Assembly: GCA_035528995.1 (NCBI GenBank)
Contig: DATKXO010000078.1
Span: 1 to 18,636, forward strand
Direction: 5' to 3'
Source of the DNA: DATKXO01 sp035528995
GTDB taxonomy: Bacteria; Planctomycetota; Phycisphaerae; UBA1845
Length of the DNA: 18,636 bases
Shown: positions 1 to 6,190 of the stretch, in pieces
Layout: each line of letters begins with the position of its first letter
Numbering within the stretch: the first letter of the stretch is position 1
Made by a program: the position numbers and the translations under genes
Notes under the pieces: model-generated
What the model was told of the DNA's origin: nothing
Database searches by the model: none
Seen by the model: only the letters and a program-made list of their open reading frames with translations

Positions 1-1
1 G

Positions 2-748
2 GCCTACGTGGTCATCGAGGGCCCGGTCAAGGTCGGCGCGGAGACCCGCATCTATCACCAGGCCTACCTGACCGGCTGGACCGAGATCGGCGTCGGCTGC
101 GAGATCCATCCGTTCACGACGATCGGTCATCTGCCCCAGGACTGGCACTACGGTGGGGAGCGGTCGTTCTGCAGAGTCGGCGACGGCACGGTCGTTCGCG
201 AGTATTGCAGCATCCACCGCGGCACGGACCCGGAGTCGACAACCGTGATCGGTCAGAAGTGCTTTCTGTTGGCCTACACGCACGTGGGGCACAACTGCGT
301 CGTTGGCGACCGGGTTACGCTGATCAACGGGGTGAATCTCGGCGGCCATACCGAGATCGGCCAGGGTGCGGTCATGTCCGGCTATGCCGCGACCCATCAG
401 TTTGTGCGCGTGGGCGAATATGCGATGCTCGGTGGCGCGGGTCGGGCGTTCATGGACGTGTTGCCGTTCATGACCGTGCAGGATCGCAACGCCTGTTCGG
501 GCGTCAATCTGGTCGGTTTGCGTCGGGCCGGCTTCTCCGCAGATGAAATCGCCGAGATCAAGCGGGCCTACAAGCTCTTCTATCGCAGTGGGCTCCCGCT
601 TTCCAAGGCCATCGCGGAATTCGAGGCCGGAGTCCGGACCGATGCGGGGCGCAGGCTGCTGGCGTTTGTGCAGGCTCCCAGCCGACGCGGGCTCGGTGCC
701 GGGCCCCGCCACGCCTATCGACACTCGGAATACAAGCCGGGGGATTGA
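2..748 (+). CDS. lpxA: Acyl-ACP--UDP-N-acetylglucosamine O-acyltransferase (LpxA), 5' truncated
   Basis: LpxA transfers a 3-hydroxyacyl chain from acyl carrier protein to UDP-GlcNAc, the first cytoplasmic step of lipid A synthesis. The visible protein is a left-handed beta-helix built of hexapeptide repeats, followed by the C-terminal helical domain. Numbering from the GTG at position 8, the catalytic His is H114 in NLGGHTEIG, matching H125 of E. coli LpxA. Other family signatures are SIHRGT (68-73), HVGHNCVVG (92-100), THQFVRVG (129-136) and AYKLFYRSG (187-195). The frame is open to the window edge, so the true start and first repeats lie upstream; the GTG at 8 sits mid-helix and is not the start. 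The last 20 or so residues are basic and unlike the usual C-terminus. It converges on the lipoprotein gene. LpxA rather than LpxD is supported by the HRGT and GVNLVGLRR segments. Confidence 0.95.
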   Translation, partial: AYVVIEGPVKVGAETRIYHQAYLTGWTEIGVGCEIHPFTTIGHLPQDWHYGGERSFCRVGDGTVVREYCSIHRGTDPESTTVIGQKCFLLAYTHVGHNCVVGDRVTLINGVNLGGHTEIGQGAVMSGYAATHQFVRVGEYAMLGGAGRAFMDVLPFMTVQDRNACSGVNLVGLRRAGFSADEIAEIKRAYKLFYRSGLPLSKAIAEFEAGVRTDAGRRLLAFVQAPSRRGLGAGPRHAYRHSEYKPGD

Positions 749-752
749 GCGG

Positions 753-770
753 CCTGCTGCAATCAGCAGG
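753..770. terminator. Hairpin between convergent genes, possible bidirectional terminator
   Basis: CCTGCTG (753-759) and CAGCAGG (764-770) form a perfect 7-bp stem with loop CAAT, just after the lpxA stop codon and before the end of the convergent lipoprotein gene. Neither side has a T-tract, so an intrinsic terminator is only inferred from position. Confidence 0.35.
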
Positions 771-802
771 TCGGTCGCCGCCCATGCTGCGCCCGGACAG
801 GG

Positions 803-1396
803 CTACTCGGATGTCGCGGTGGGCGTGGGCGGCATGCCGGCGCGGCGGAGGATTCGTTCGACGAGGCGGTTTTCCATCGCGCCGTCGCGGCCGTCGTCGA
901 TCCAATAGTCGTCGGCCCGGGTGAGCAGCGGTTCGCCGGCCACGCCGGGCAGCGTCTCGCCGAAGACCCGGAGCGTGGCGGCGGAGTTGTTGAACTGCCG
1001 CTCGGGAGTGGCGAACGTCTGGCGGTAGACCGTGACGGTGAACAGACCTTGGCCGCTTCCTTCATCACGGTCCACCTGGACGATGGCCCGACGGCAAACC
1101 GTGCGCAAGGTCGACTCCCACAGGTCGTACGCGGTGTCCACGTCGTGCCGCCAGAACTCGAACAGGTTCTGGCTGGTCTCGGGGAAGGTCGTGATGGTGC
1201 CTCCGCGGCGATCCACTCGGTCCAGCCGAAAATGGTGGCGGCGGAGCACCTCCTGACAGCTCTCCCACAGGACGTCGAAGTCGGTCTCATCGGCCAGTTG
1301 AACGCCTTGCGACATCGGCTCGATGGGTCGCGTGGGCTGCTGGCAGCCCGCGGCCAGTAAAGCTACAAGACAGAATGCCGGGATATGCCGTGCCAT
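803..1396 (-). CDS. Small secreted lipoprotein of unknown function
   Basis: The 197-residue product begins with a short n-region (MARH), a hydrophobic stretch and a lipobox LLAAGC, with the lipid-modified cysteine at residue 18. Signal peptidase II processing and membrane anchoring are therefore expected. The mature part is soluble and mixed alpha/beta in appearance, with charged, aromatic-rich segments such as LFEFWRHDVDTAYDLWEST. I recognise no enzyme motif. It resembles the small lipoproteins of unknown role found in planctomycete genomes, but that is an impression, not a family assignment. No Shine-Dalgarno sequence precedes the ATG, and a good promoter ends only 8 bases upstream, so the mRNA may be leaderless. 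The gene lies 110 bp downstream of the TPR protein gene on the same strand and converges on lpxA. Confidence 0.8.
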   Translation of the reverse strand: MARHIPAFCLVALLAAGCQQPTRPIEPMSQGVQLADETDFDVLWESCQEVLRRHHFRLDRVDRRGGTITTFPETSQNLFEFWRHDVDTAYDLWESTLRTVCRRAIVQVDRDEGSGQGLFTVTVYRQTFATPERQFNNSAATLRVFGETLPGVAGEPLLTRADDYWIDDGRDGAMENRLVERILRRAGMPPTPTATSE

Positions 1397-1404
1397 CGGC
1401 GTGG

Positions 1405-1432
1405 ATGATAGACGGCTGGGCGGTCAGGTCAA
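1405..1432 (-). promoter_or_regulatory. Sigma70-like promoter, probably leaderless, for the lipoprotein gene
   Basis: On the minus strand TTGACC (1432-1427), a 16-base spacer and TATCAT (1410-1405) form a good -35/-10 pair. Only 8 bases separate the -10 box from the ATG at 1396, so transcription should start at or within a base or two of the start codon. That agrees with the lack of a ribosome binding site. Confidence 0.5.
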
Positions 1433-1506
1433 CAAGCTGCCTGCAAGATGAAAGGGCAACGTTCCGGGTTCGCTCGAGGCAGGGGGCTCGGCTCGGCGGA
1501 CCCGGC

Positions 1507-3195
1507 TCAGGTCAGTTCGGGTGTCGCGGCCTGGAGGGAGAGACCCATTGCCGGCGTGCCGACGTCGGGCGACGGTGCCGCACCCTGGTTGGTCGGCCCT
1601 TGGCGCTGCAGGTCTGTGGCCGCCATCGCGGCGTCGCGCAGCAACAGGGCCAGGGCATCCTGCGGGTCCAGGGCGATGCAGCGTTCGAAGGCATCGACGG
1701 CGCCCAACGGGTCGCCCTGCCCGAAGCGGACGTATCCCAACACGAACCAGGCCTGGGTGTCGTCCGGCCGGAGCGTCAGCTGTTCGGCGAGCGTGTCGAG
1801 GTGTCGCTGCAAGGGCTCCGGGTCGCCATACAGCAAGGCGATGTCCAACGGGTAGTCGATCGCGTCGGGCACGGCCGTCAAGCCGCGCCGGAGCGCCATG
1901 GCCGAGACGGCGTACTGCCCTTCGGCGAAACGGGCCAGACCATAGGCCAGCGTCGCCTCACCGGCGTACACGCCTTCCAGTTGGGCCTGGATGTAGTGCC
2001 GGCGGGCTTCGGCGTAGTCGCCGACGGCGAAGGCCGCGTCGCCGCGCCGCAGCGTGTCCTGTGCATCCTGTGGTGAGACCGGCTCAGGGGGCGGCAACAG
2101 CGTGACAGCGCCGGGGCCGATCGGTTCCCCGGGAGGCTGCTCCGAGCGGAGGAAGTCGGGCACGGATTCCTGGACCACGGGCTGCTCGATCACGGTTTGT
2201 TCGATGATCGGCTGCTGCACGTAGGTTTGGACCACGGTCGCCACCGTGCGGTCCTCGTACACCACCCAGGGGCGCACGACAGTCAGGGACGGATAGCCGT
2301 ACGAGCGGCACGACCGCCCGCCAGGACGGTAGCCCAGCAGACGGGGATGCGTCATGTACGGGCGGCGGCGGGCATAGTGGGGCCGGCAGGTCGAGGGACT
2401 CGGTCCCGGCAGGATGGTCGAGTGAACCCTCCTGTCGCAGGGGATCGAGGGCCGATGCAGGTCCACCGCGGGGTAGTGCCTCCCGAAGCCGGGGCGGCCG
2501 TACGTGTTGCTTTGCGGGTGACCGGAGCGATGCGGCGTTGGTGCCACTGTGGGGCGGGGCTGGCGGCCGGAGTGCGATCGGCTGGGAGTCTGCCTCTGGA
2601 CACGCTTGGGCGGCGCGGGCCTGGCCAGCCGCACGCCCCCGGCAGCGCTCGTCGAACTGCTGGATGCGGGCACCGTCAGTGTGTTGCGGCGGGGGAGCGG
2701 TCTGACGGGTCGTCGCGACGACCCATCTCTGCCACTGGCGGTACGTCTCGATCCGGATGACGGCGAGATCGTGGGGCGCGATCCGGCCGACGACGGCCGA
2801 GCGACACGGTTGCCGCCGGAGGGGGACCTCCCGGGCGCGCGTTGTGGCGTGAATCGCGTGTGGGATGAGCCCTTCGGCGAACCCGACGATCCTGCACTGC
2901 GGTGCGACCCGGAACCGTGGCCGGGACTCGGTGTCACCCGCGGCTGCCTGGATGGCGCCGGCCGCTTTGAGCTGGAAGCACTGCCGCCGGCGCGTTGCCC
3001 TGAGGATCGCTGGGTGCTCGAGGGTCGGCTGACACGGGACGGGGTCCGATGGACCCTGGGCTGGGACGAGCGGCCGGCGGATTTCCTGGAGGACCGAGAG
3101 GGCGGACCGGCGAAGGCGCTGGCTGCGACCAGGCCGAAGACGGCGAGCCAGGCAGCCATTGGGCCACCCTGCAAGAACCGGCGCGAGGATCTCAT
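1507..3195 (-). CDS. Secreted Ser/Arg/Pro-rich TPR protein
   Basis: The 562-residue protein has four visible parts. Residues 1-29 are a signal peptide with basic n-region, a hydrophobic core and an AFA cleavage site. Residues 31-240 are low-complexity, very basic and rich in Ser, Arg, Pro and Gly, hence probably disordered. Residues 240-375 are rich in Tyr, Pro, Val and Gln, including repeated Q-P-(I/V)-(I/V) units. Residues 377-515 carry about four tetratricopeptide repeats, for example GDYAEARRHYIQAQ and GDPLGAVDAFERCIALDP. The start is fixed by AAGGAG six bases before the ATG. The TPR part suggests protein-protein scaffolding outside the cytoplasmic membrane; the basic tract could bind acidic polymers, which is inference. 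It is unlikely to be an enzyme. Confidence 0.85.
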   Translation of the reverse strand: MRSSRRFLQGGPMAAWLAVFGLVAASAFAGPPSRSSRKSAGRSSQPRVHRTPSRVSRPSSTQRSSGQRAGGSASSSKRPAPSRQPRVTPSPGHGSGSHRSAGSSGSPKGSSHTRFTPQRAPGRSPSGGNRVARPSSAGSRPTISPSSGSRRTASGRDGSSRRPVRPLPRRNTLTVPASSSSTSAAGGVRLARPAPPKRVQRQTPSRSHSGRQPRPTVAPTPHRSGHPQSNTYGRPGFGRHYPAVDLHRPSIPCDRRVHSTILPGPSPSTCRPHYARRRPYMTHPRLLGYRPGGRSCRSYGYPSLTVVRPWVVYEDRTVATVVQTYVQQPIIEQTVIEQPVVQESVPDFLRSEQPPGEPIGPGAVTLLPPPEPVSPQDAQDTLRRGDAAFAVGDYAEARRHYIQAQLEGVYAGEATLAYGLARFAEGQYAVSAMALRRGLTAVPDAIDYPLDIALLYGDPEPLQRHLDTLAEQLTLRPDDTQAWFVLGYVRFGQGDPLGAVDAFERCIALDPQDALALLLRDAAMAATDLQRQGPTNQGAAPSPDVGTPAMGLSLQAATPELT

Positions 3196-3281
3196 GATGA
3201 TCTCCTTGTCCGAAAGGCCGCCGCCCCCGATTTCTATCGGCCGGCAGGTGATCTCAGTGAGTCAATATTTCACCGTAGTCA

Positions 3282-3310
3282 AATATACCACAGAATAAGG
3301 TAACAGGCAA
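3282..3310 (-). promoter_or_regulatory. Sigma70-like promoter for the TPR protein gene
   Basis: In an AT-rich gap on the minus strand, TTGCCT (3310-3305), a 17-base spacer and TATATT (3287-3282) form a sound promoter. It predicts a leader of about 80 bases before the ATG at 3195, with the AAGGAG ribosome binding site near its end. Confidence 0.5.
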
Positions 3311-3324
3311 GTGATCGGACGTGT

Positions 3325-4014
3325 CTAGGCGAGGATTTCGCTTAAACCTTTAAGGGAGGAGACTTTATAGTCAGGCCGGGAAGTGCCGACATCGTAGATC
3401 CGGCCGGTGCGGCACACCCACACGGTCGCGATCCCCAGCGGTCCGGCGCCTGAGACGTCCGCGTGCAGGGAATCGCCGGCGTGGATGACCCGCTCGGGTG
3501 GCAGGCCGACCTCGGCCAATGCGCGATCGAAGATGGCTGGGGCGGGCTTGTAGCAGTTGACGTCCTCCGAGGTGATGACGTGGTCGAACCGCAGGTCGTG
3601 CTTTTCGATGGCGCTGAGGAGGTCCTTGGTGTCGGCGTTTGAGACCACGCAGATCGGTACGTCGATCGAGTCCAACGCTCGGGCGGAATCGGGATGCAGC
3701 GTCGGGTCCGCCCAGTAGTCCACCAGCCGATTCACGTAGGGGACCGGGTCCACGCCGTGGACGCCGCGGGCCTCGAGAGTCTCGACCAGCGTGTCGCACT
3801 CGATCTCGAAGAGGTTGCGAAACCGGCCGTGATTACGCTCATCGGCCGCGGCGAAGAACTTTTTGCCCCATTCGACGGCGAAGTCTGGCCCGGAAACGGG
3901 GAGGTGCAGGTCCTGCACCACGCGCAACGACGTGTCCTCGACCGCCTGCCGGTCGCCGGAGGTGACCGTGCCGTAGAAATCGATGAAGAGGGCGTCGAAT
4001 CTTCGTCGGCTCAT
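3325..4014 (-). CDS. HAD-superfamily hydrolase, haloacid dehalogenase/phosphatase type
   Basis: The 229-residue cytoplasmic hydrolase carries all four HAD motifs. Motif I is IDFYGT, with the nucleophile D12 and a tyrosine (Y14) where phosphatases usually have the second aspartate. Motif II is VVSNAD with S125, motif III is K156 in CYKPAP, and motif IV is HAGDSLHADVSGA with D181 and D186. The cap between motifs I and II (about 20-110) is helical, as in subfamily I. The Asp-x-Tyr form is typical of L-2-haloacid dehalogenase relatives and of several phosphatases in the same branch, so the substrate cannot be named. The start is supported by AAGGGAG about eight bases upstream. The gene is divergent from the RidA-family gene and lies upstream of, but is promoted separately from, the TPR gene. 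Confidence 0.9.
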   Translation of the reverse strand: MSRRRFDALFIDFYGTVTSGDRQAVEDTSLRVVQDLHLPVSGPDFAVEWGKKFFAAADERNHGRFRNLFEIECDTLVETLEARGVHGVDPVPYVNRLVDYWADPTLHPDSARALDSIDVPICVVSNADTKDLLSAIEKHDLRFDHVITSEDVNCYKPAPAIFDRALAEVGLPPERVIHAGDSLHADVSGAGPLGIATVWVCRTGRIYDVGTSRPDYKVSSLKGLSEILA

Positions 4015-4207
4015 CCGTTCTTCTCCCTTCCGTTTCCGCCGGTGCGGATGTTGGCCGGGCAGAGGGTACCGGAAGGCGTGCCCGACGCCAACGTGACCAG
4101 GCGGGTTTGCGCCCCGCGGGAGTCGGGTTATCCTTCGCGCACGTTTGGACAGGTGCGGCCGGTGGCCGCTTGGGCAGGTTGAGATTCAACCGAAGGAGTG
4201 CTGAGGA

Positions 4208-4681
4208 ATGGACACGGCTGGCAGACGGGCGTTTCTGGCCCGAGTGGGGGCGGCTGCGGTGGTGGGCGGGGCGGTGGCCACGCGGGTGGAGGCCGGCGAG
4301 CCGCTGGCGGCGAAGAAGGAGGTCGTGCCGGGCAGTCCCTACCCGACGTTCTCGCGGGCGATCAAGTGTGGTGGCCTGGTCTACGTCTCGGGCGTGCTGG
4401 GCCAGATTCCGGGCACGCGCGACCTGGCATCGGCCGACTTCGCCGGGCAGTGCCGGCAAGCCATGGAGAACCTGAAGGCCTCGGTCGAGGCCGCTGGCTC
4501 GAGCATGGACAAGGTGCTCAAGTGCGGCGCGTTCCTGACCGAGCAGTCCGACTTCGCCGCGTTCAACAAGATTTACGTGACGTATTTTCCGACGGACCCG
4601 CCGGCCCGGTCCACGGTGATCGTCAAGGCACTGGTCGCGCCCGGGGCCAAGCTCGAGATCGACTGCGTGGCTTGCGTCTGA
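4208..4681 (+). CDS. RidA/YjgF-family protein with a Tat-type signal peptide
   Basis: RidA proteins hydrolyse reactive enamine/imine intermediates to ketoacids and ammonia and are normally cytoplasmic. Here residues 45-157 are a full RidA domain with the substrate carboxylate-binding arginine (R134 in PPARSTVIV, equivalent to R105 of E. coli RidA) and the conserved glutamate E150 near the C-terminus. Unusually it follows a 30-residue leader with GRRAFL, a run of Ala/Gly/Val and an A-x-A-like end, which looks like a twin-arginine signal and would place the protein outside the cytoplasmic membrane. The start is supported by AAGGAG (4193-4198) nine bases upstream. A small palindrome, GGTTGA-gat-TCAACC (4177-4191), sits directly before that site and may be an operator or an mRNA hairpin. 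It is divergent from the HAD gene and has no partner gene downstream. Confidence 0.92.
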   Translation: MDTAGRRAFLARVGAAAVVGGAVATRVEAGEPLAAKKEVVPGSPYPTFSRAIKCGGLVYVSGVLGQIPGTRDLASADFAGQCRQAMENLKASVEAAGSSMDKVLKCGAFLTEQSDFAAFNKIYVTYFPTDPPARSTVIVKALVAPGAKLEIDCVACV

Positions 4682-4791
4682 CTCGGTTGTGGATGGGTCG
4701 AGGGCCAACCGCGAAGAGGGACTGGGCGCAAGTGGCGGGCTGCGGTTCGTCCGGCCCGGATGCCAAGTCGCGCGGTCAGGCCCCCCGGCCT

Positions 4792-4817
4792 GCCCGGGAG
4801 CGGGGCGGCGCCCGGGC
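4792..4817. terminator. GC-rich inverted repeat after the RidA-family gene
   Basis: GCCCGGG (4792-4798) and CCCGGGC (4811-4817) form a perfect 7-bp stem around a 12-base loop about 110 bases after the gene. There is no T-tract. An odd palindrome GTCACAGTGAC follows at 4821-4831. A terminator role is possible only by position. Confidence 0.25.
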
Positions 4818-4942
4818 GTCGTCACAGTGACCCCGGGCATGCGTTCGCCGTTGCCCGGATCGGTCTTTCCGGCGACACACCATTCTGCGTACTCCTGGTC
4901 CTAATCCGATGCCTTTCATGTCAACACCTGTTAGAGAAGATC

Positions 4943-5040
4943 GGAGGCCGGTCGACCCGTTATCCGTAGCGGCAGCGTCTCGGCACCGGTATTCCTTTCG
5001 TTGTTAATCGGGACCAGATAATCCCCGTCGACCAGCCTCC
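4943..5040 (-). repeat. Large inverted repeat enclosing 70 bases, probable structured RNA on the minus strand
   Basis: This is the main content of the 390-base stretch 4682-5071, which has no supported gene. The arms 4943-4956 and 5027-5040 are 14 bases long and complementary at 13 positions. The one exception reads as a G-U pair in a minus-strand transcript but as a C/A mismatch on the plus strand, which favours minus-strand RNA. Inside, TTATC and GATAA can extend the helix, and GGGA-(8)-TCCC forms a small hairpin. Short islands (GGT, AAAGGAA, CCGGTG, GCTGCCGC) occur in an order reminiscent of the cobalamin riboswitch core, but key parts are missing. A further small hairpin GCGCC-gca-GGCGC lies at 5048-5060. 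It could also be the end of a mobile element. Confidence 0.4.
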
Positions 5041-5071
5041 GAAAGTGCGCCGCAGGCGCTGCCGCTGTCTT

Positions 5072-5100
5072 CTATGTGGGCACACGAGTGTCCCACATAG
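5072..5100 (-). terminator. Strong hairpin overlapping the acetyltransferase stop codon
   Basis: CTATGTGGG (5072-5080) and CCCACATAG (5092-5100) are perfect 9-base complements, with three more pairs inside (ACA/TGT, one bulged C). On the minus strand the final codons and the TAG stop of the acetyltransferase gene lie within the stem. No T-tract follows, so it may be an mRNA 3'-end stabiliser or a Rho-associated end rather than a classical terminator. Confidence 0.4.
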
Positions 5101-5716
5101 TCATGGCCGCCAGTTGAACGGCCGGCAGGCCGTCGTGGTCAACGTCTTCGTCCTGTTCCTGCTCGTCCTCGGTCACCTCCTGGCGTTCCCACTCGCTGCG
5201 CAGGATTGCGAAGCACAGCTCATCGTGGTAACGACCGTTGCGGTAGCAGGCCTGTCGCAGGCGGCCCTCCTCGACGAAGCCGGCCCGTCGATAGGCTCGG
5301 ATGGCCCGCTGGTGATCGGCGAAGACGGTCAGGGCGATGCGGTTGAGGTTTAGCTCGCCGAAGCCGTACCGCAGCATGAGTCGCGTCGCCTCGGTGCCGA
5401 ATCCACGGGACTGCGAGCCGGGGTCGCCGATGAGGATGCCGAACGTGGCACTGCGGTTGGCGGCGTGAATGCGGCTGAGCCCGCCCACACCGATCAGCCG
5501 ATCCTCCTGGCGGGCGACGATGCCGAGCACGAGGTCCTCCGCAGACTTGTAGAGGCCCTCGATGAACTCGCGCTCTCGCTGCTCGCTGACGGGGAGAAAC
5601 CGGCCCAGGGTCTTCCAGTTCGCGGGATCGTTGACCCAGCGGCGCAGCAGCGGTTCGTCGGCCAGTTCGACGGGCCGCAGATAGAGGCGTTCTCCCTGGT
5701 AGTACCGAATGCACAT
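5072..5716 (-). CDS. GNAT-family N-acetyltransferase (RimJ/RimL-like)
   Basis: The 214-residue product has the N-terminal strand GERLYLRPVELAD typical of the Acetyltransf_3/RimJ-RimL group and the acetyl-CoA pyrophosphate-binding loop SQSRGFGTEA (101-110). These are followed by NLNRIALTVFADHQRAIRAYRRAGF (given as its ends N123 and F147), the usual motif for the acceptor-side helix. Family members acetylate protein N-termini, amino sugars or small amines; the acceptor here is unknown. The open frame continues upstream to 5920, but that part contains an intrinsic terminator and unrelated sequence, so the ATG at 5716, directly before the family's first strand, is chosen. No clear Shine-Dalgarno is seen. 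The last 35 residues are an extra acidic tail (EDEQEQDED), and the final codons form a hairpin. Confidence 0.88.
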   Translation of the reverse strand: MCIRYYQGERLYLRPVELADEPLLRRWVNDPANWKTLGRFLPVSEQREREFIEGLYKSAEDLVLGIVARQEDRLIGVGGLSRIHAANRSATFGILIGDPGSQSRGFGTEATRLMLRYGFGELNLNRIALTVFADHQRAIRAYRRAGFVEEGRLRQACYRNGRYHDELCFAILRSEWERQEVTEDEQEQDEDVDHDGLPAVQLAAMTMWDTRVPT

Positions 5717-5837
5717 GGTGTCGCTACCGTTTCGAGGTCGGCTGCGGCGCGCGGAGCCACCGTGGGCCGCCGCGCGCAGCAACCCTTTTTGCCGACGCCT
5801 GCTCGGAAAACGCGTCAGCAGGGACAACCGTTGACCA

Positions 5838-5873
5838 ACAAAAAAGCCCCGCGGTCTTTCGCACCGCGGGGCT
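5838..5873 (-). terminator. Rho-independent terminator
   Basis: On the minus strand AGCCCCGCGGT and ACCGCGGGGCT make a perfect 11-bp stem (5873-5863 with 5855-5845) around a 7-base loop, followed directly by TTTTTT. It is the clearest terminator in the window. It ends the short transcript containing the 39-codon ORF and lies about 120 bases upstream of the acetyltransferase start, so it could also act as an attenuator. Confidence 0.9.
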
Positions 5874-5903
5874 GACAGGACGTTTTGCTCGATCGCGCAA
5901 CCC

Positions 5904-6023
5904 CTACGGTGCGCCTCCATAGCAATCAGCGCACAGCCACTGGCGGCGGACGAACATCGGCTGATTAACCGACGTGCGTCTGCCGCCGCGGTGATTTGTG
6001 AGGTTGTACGATTTTGAACTCAT
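5904..6023 (-). CDS. Candidate 39-residue small protein or leader peptide with a C-x-x-C motif
   Basis: An ATG at 6023 opens a 39-codon frame ending in TAG at 5906-5904. The product starts MSSKSYNLTN, is basic in the middle (GGRR, VRR) and ends WLCADCYGGAP, so it has one C-x-x-C pair (C31, C34) and a tryptophan. AGGGA lies 5-6 bases before the ATG. The unit has its own good promoter upstream and a strong terminator 31 bases after the stop, which is unusual for a chance ORF. Against coding, codons 13-27 are folded into a 46-base hairpin, which also suits a noncoding RNA. If the terminator is conditional, the ORF could be a leader peptide controlling the acetyltransferase gene downstream. I recognise no homologue. 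Confidence 0.42.
   Translation of the reverse strand: MSSKSYNLTNHRGGRRTSVNQPMFVRRQWLCADCYGGAP
5942..5987 (-). repeat. 46-base near-perfect hairpin within the small ORF
   Basis: GGCGGCAGACG (5987-5977, minus) pairs with CGTCCGCCGCC (5952-5942) at 10 of 11 positions. After a 1x1 mismatch, ACGTCGG pairs with CCGATGT, closing an 8-base loop TTAATCAG. The sequence ACCGCGG (5992-5986), at the 5' edge of this hairpin, could instead pair with CCGCGGT in the 5' arm of the terminator at 5845-5873, which offers a possible antiterminator switch. Confidence 0.55.
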
Positions 6024-6059
6024 GACTTTCCCTGAATCGGCTATCAGTACAGCACTCTA

Positions 6060-6087
6060 AATATACTCGCTTATCCGCCCGAGTCAA
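6060..6087 (-). promoter_or_regulatory. Sigma70-like promoter for the small ORF/RNA unit
   Basis: On the minus strand TTGACT (6087-6082), a 16-base spacer and TATATT (6065-6060) are close to consensus. The predicted start near 6053 gives a transcript of about 210 bases ending at the terminator. It is one of the few AT-rich spots in the window. Confidence 0.6.
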
Positions 6088-6190
6088 GCGAAAAGTGTGA
6101 GAATACGTCGGTCGTCCGGCGCCTCGTGTCGGAGCGCGAGTCCGGGCGAGTGCATCCGCCGGCCGTCCCAGGGCGGGGGCAGACAACTCC

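Noticed and set aside
2549..3298. A 249-codon plus-strand frame opposite the Ser/Arg-rich tract
   Set aside because: It has no motif, begins mid-gene, and the opposite strand has a promoter, ribosome binding site, signal peptide and TPRs.
3839..4840. A 333-codon minus-strand frame across the RidA-family and HAD genes
   Set aside because: Its C-terminal part is a shifted reading of the HAD gene and the remainder is antisense to the RidA domain. A TTGACA at about 4922-4917 on the minus strand has no matching -10 box and no gene to serve.
4909..5007. A 32-codon plus-strand ORF starting MPFMSTPV
   Set aside because: It has no ribosome binding site or promoter and overlaps the inverted repeat at 4943-5040, so it is probably chance.
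4870..5040. Cobalamin riboswitch on the minus strand
   Set aside because: Only scattered islands agree. The AAAGGGAA box has lost a G, the P5 3' strand and GCCACTG box are missing, and no cobalamin-related gene is downstream. It is kept only as an unassigned structured element.
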